From: Pirellulales bacterium
GTDB taxonomy: Bacteria > Planctomycetota > Planctomycetia > Pirellulales > JALHPA01
Assembly (NCBI GenBank): GCA_033762255.1
Contig: JANRLT010000015.1
Location: 21,070-85,069, forward strand
Reading direction: 5' to 3'
Length of the DNA stretch: 64,000 nucleotides
Positions 62,165-64,000 of the stretch are shown piece by piece. The translations under genes were made by a program, and so were the position numbers. Position 1 is the stretch's first letter, and each line of letters begins with the position of its first letter. The notes below the pieces were generated by a model. The model worked only from the letters and a program-made list of their open reading frames with translations. It did no database searches and had not been told where the DNA came from.

Positions 62165-64000
62165 ATGCGCCGCAAAGCCTTCTTGAGCACCTTGGCTCTT
62201 TTTTTTGCCCCGTTGTTATCCGCTTCGGCGGAGACCGTGCCTGTGACATTTACGCTAGGTGCGCCGAGCGGCACCAATAATATCATTTCCATCAAAATAG
62301 ATTTGTTGAGTGTCTTTAACCGCAGCGATACCGAGACCACCGTTGCCAGCGGCACGCTGAATTCGAACCTAGAGATCGACTTTGATCCCGCGACCCGCGC
62401 GCCCACCACGACTGGAATTGCGTTTGTGGGGGACACGCCGGGAAACGTATCGTTTACGAATATGAATTTTTTGTTGGATTTGCCGTTTCCTTTTCCTGAT
62501 CAAACGGTTGTTACCAACAATTTGCGGGGTACCTTGAACACCGTGGGGGTGGGGCCGGTCTCCGCGGGGGTCGTCCCGATGGAGGCCCATGATGTGATTC
62601 TTAATCAAGGGACGCTGACTTATGCCGGTCTGGCGGCGGGTAGCCTGGATGTGACGGCGGAGCCAGTGATCGCGGATGCCACCGGCAGCGGCATGTTGAC
62701 GATAACCAAACTCTCCGATACCTGGACCAGTTCTACTTATAGCGCGACGTTAAATGTGCCGTTTGCCTTTATGGATACGGTGCTTGAGGAAACAACGCCC
62801 GTCGCCTATACGGTGAATCTGACCGCCAGCGGGAATTTCGTGGGGTCGGGTAATTTCACCCAAAACTTCACCCCCACGGCCGGGTATTGGGACACGAGCT
62901 TGGATCCAGGATTGCAGACAAATTCGGCGACATGGGGGACCGGGGTGGGGAATTGGAGTCTGAGTCCCGCGGGAAATAATCCCCGGCTAAATTGGTTTAA
63001 TGGCGTGGAAGCGATCTTTAGCCCTTCGGGAAACACGTTGATATCTGTCATGGGAACAGTCGAAGCGAGCAATTTGACATTCTTGGGATCAGGATACACG
63101 CTGATGGCGGGGATTGTCCAACTCAATTCCGGCACGATCCGCACCGATTTTAACACGACAATCAACTCCACGCTGTCAGGTACTAATGGTCTGACAAAAA
63201 TCGGCCCCGCTACGCTCATCCTGGGACGTGGCAACTCCTACACCGGCACGACCAATATTAACGTCGGCACGATCCTGGCCAATAACGGTATCTCTGGGTC
63301 GGCCACGGGAGACGATCCCGTTAACGTCGCCGCCAATGCCGGCGTGGGAGGGATAGGAGCGATTTCGGGTTTGGTGACTGTCAACCCGGGGGGGGCGCTG
63401 AATCTCGGCGCCAATGGTTTTGGCACGCTGATCTTGCGTGGCGGGCTGGTGCTCAATTCGGCCAGCTTGAATTTTGATTTGGGCTTGAGCGGCGGCAGTG
63501 ATATGGTTCAACTCCATTCGACCGCGCTCACCGCGAATGGTGTTAATCAATTTAACTTCACCAACATGCTTGGTTTTGGCGTGGGTAGCTACTCCCTGAT
63601 TGATTACGGGACTTTTACGGGGAGCCTGGCTAATTTTAGTCTGGCCCAAACCATGTTGGGGGGGCTGATGTTATCCCTGGAAGATACCGGCAGCGCGATC
63701 GTATTGAATGTGGCTCCCGCCGGTCCCCCCGAATGGATCGGCGCATCGGGGGCGAACTGGACCACGGCGGGGAGTTGGTCTCCCGCCAGCGCGCCGAACA
63801 GCGCGACGGCCGAGGCTCGGTTTTTGGGGATGGGGGGCAGCCCGGTCAATCTGGATGCCAGCCAAACCGTCAATAAGTTGACTTTCAACACGGGCGTGGA
63901 TTACACGCTTAGTGGACCCGCGGCCAATGTGCTCAGCCTGGCGGGGACCAATCCTGTGATTAGCACGGCGGGCGCCGGTGATCAAAATTTATCTGTCAGC
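62165..64000 (+). CDS. Second giant surface protein (paralogue), partial
   Basis: From ATG 62165 the frame stays open for 612 codons to the window edge. A signal peptide (RRKAFLSTLALFFAPLLSAS) is followed by a distinct N-terminal beta domain of about 240 residues. Then come autotransporter-associated repeats (LTKIGPATLILGRGNSYTGT, TNINVGTILANNG) closely matching the upstream protein. From GSYSLIDYGTF on, it aligns with residues about 970-1070 of the upstream protein, and DNA 63731-63836 is almost identical to 60602-60707. A dockerin and PEP-CTERM tail would be expected beyond the window. AAAGG precedes the start. Confidence 0.88.
   Translation, partial: MRRKAFLSTLALFFAPLLSASAETVPVTFTLGAPSGTNNIISIKIDLLSVFNRSDTETTVASGTLNSNLEIDFDPATRAPTTTGIAFVGDTPGNVSFTNMNFLLDLPFPFPDQTVVTNNLRGTLNTVGVGPVSAGVVPMEAHDVILNQGTLTYAGLAAGSLDVTAEPVIADATGSGMLTITKLSDTWTSSTYSATLNVPFAFMDTVLEETTPVAYTVNLTASGNFVGSGNFTQNFTPTAGYWDTSLDPGLQTNSATWGTGVGNWSLSPAGNNPRLNWFNGVEAIFSPSGNTLISVMGTVEASNLTFLGSGYTLMAGIVQLNSGTIRTDFNTTINSTLSGTNGLTKIGPATLILGRGNSYTGTTNINVGTILANNGISGSATGDDPVNVAANAGVGGIGAISGLVTVNPGGALNLGANGFGTLILRGGLVLNSASLNFDLGLSGGSDMVQLHSTALTANGVNQFNFTNMLGFGVGSYSLIDYGTFTGSLANFSLAQTMLGGLMLSLEDTGSAIVLNVAPAGPPEWIGASGANWTTAGSWSPASAPNSATAEARFLGMGGSPVNLDASQTVNKLTFNTGVDYTLSGPAANVLSLAGTNPVISTAGAGDQNLSVS

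Overview
The window looks like chromosomal DNA of a planctomycete (Pirellulales-like). This is inferred from exported proteins with PEP-CTERM sorting signals, dockerin-type calcium repeats and autotransporter-associated beta-strand repeats, from a large secreted PA14/LamG protein, from a YidC carrying an extra periplasmic PDZ-like domain, and from intergenic DNA full of short palindromic repeats. No rRNA or tRNA gene, CRISPR array, IS element or prophage was found.

Layout. Bases 1-9468 (mostly minus strand) hold the edge of a secreted protein, an ABC-2 export pair (ATPase and permease, 4-bp overlap), a 743-aa membrane-anchored partner, a small membrane protein, a SirB1-type transglutaminase-like protein and an S46 dipeptidyl-peptidase. 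Bases 9673-17201 hold a toxin-antitoxin (TA) locus whose ParE-like toxin is cut by an in-frame stop, a cardiolipin synthase, a two-gene heterodimeric ABC exporter, a PEP-CTERM-like GDSL esterase and a hicBA locus whose hicA is frameshifted. Bases 17599-28644 are mainly housekeeping: pyruvate carboxylase, tsaB, an Ntn-type amide hydrolase, a metallophosphoesterase, yidC and mnmE. Bases 28964-30003 hold an apparently intact excisionase-like/PIN TA operon with a recognisable promoter. Bases 30385-37637 hold a glycosyltransferase-TPR protein, a hyper-acidic protein, a TPR protein, a lipoprotein and a long isoleucyl-tRNA synthetase.

Bases 37767-55535 look more accessory. There is an intact ParE/RelE-type TA pair, then two nucleoside phosphorylases (deoA and a purine nucleoside phosphorylase) separated by about 5.6 kb. 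That interval carries a HEAT-like protein, a palindromic minisatellite, a gene flanked by direct repeats, and an orphan protein resembling the ComJ/Nin nuclease inhibitor. After it come a DUF3445 heme N-demethylase-like protein, the large PA14/LamG protein, a CrtO-like membrane protein, an enolase-superfamily enzyme and an HExxH metalloprotein. Bases 55842-64000 hold an exported endonuclease/exonuclease/phosphatase-family protein and two tandem giant surface proteins. The second runs off the window and shares a nearly identical block of about 106 bp with the first.

Themes. (1) Four type II TA loci lie within 29 kb; two have intact antitoxins and broken toxins. (2) Several families of short palindromes recur between genes and sometimes touch stop codons. 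(3) Envelope and surface biogenesis dominates: ABC exporters, YidC, cardiolipin synthase and sorted surface proteins. I found no clear new multi-gene defence system. The least familiar items are the PDZ-containing YidC, the orphan ComJ-like protein inside a repeat-rich island, and the paralogous surface-protein pair.
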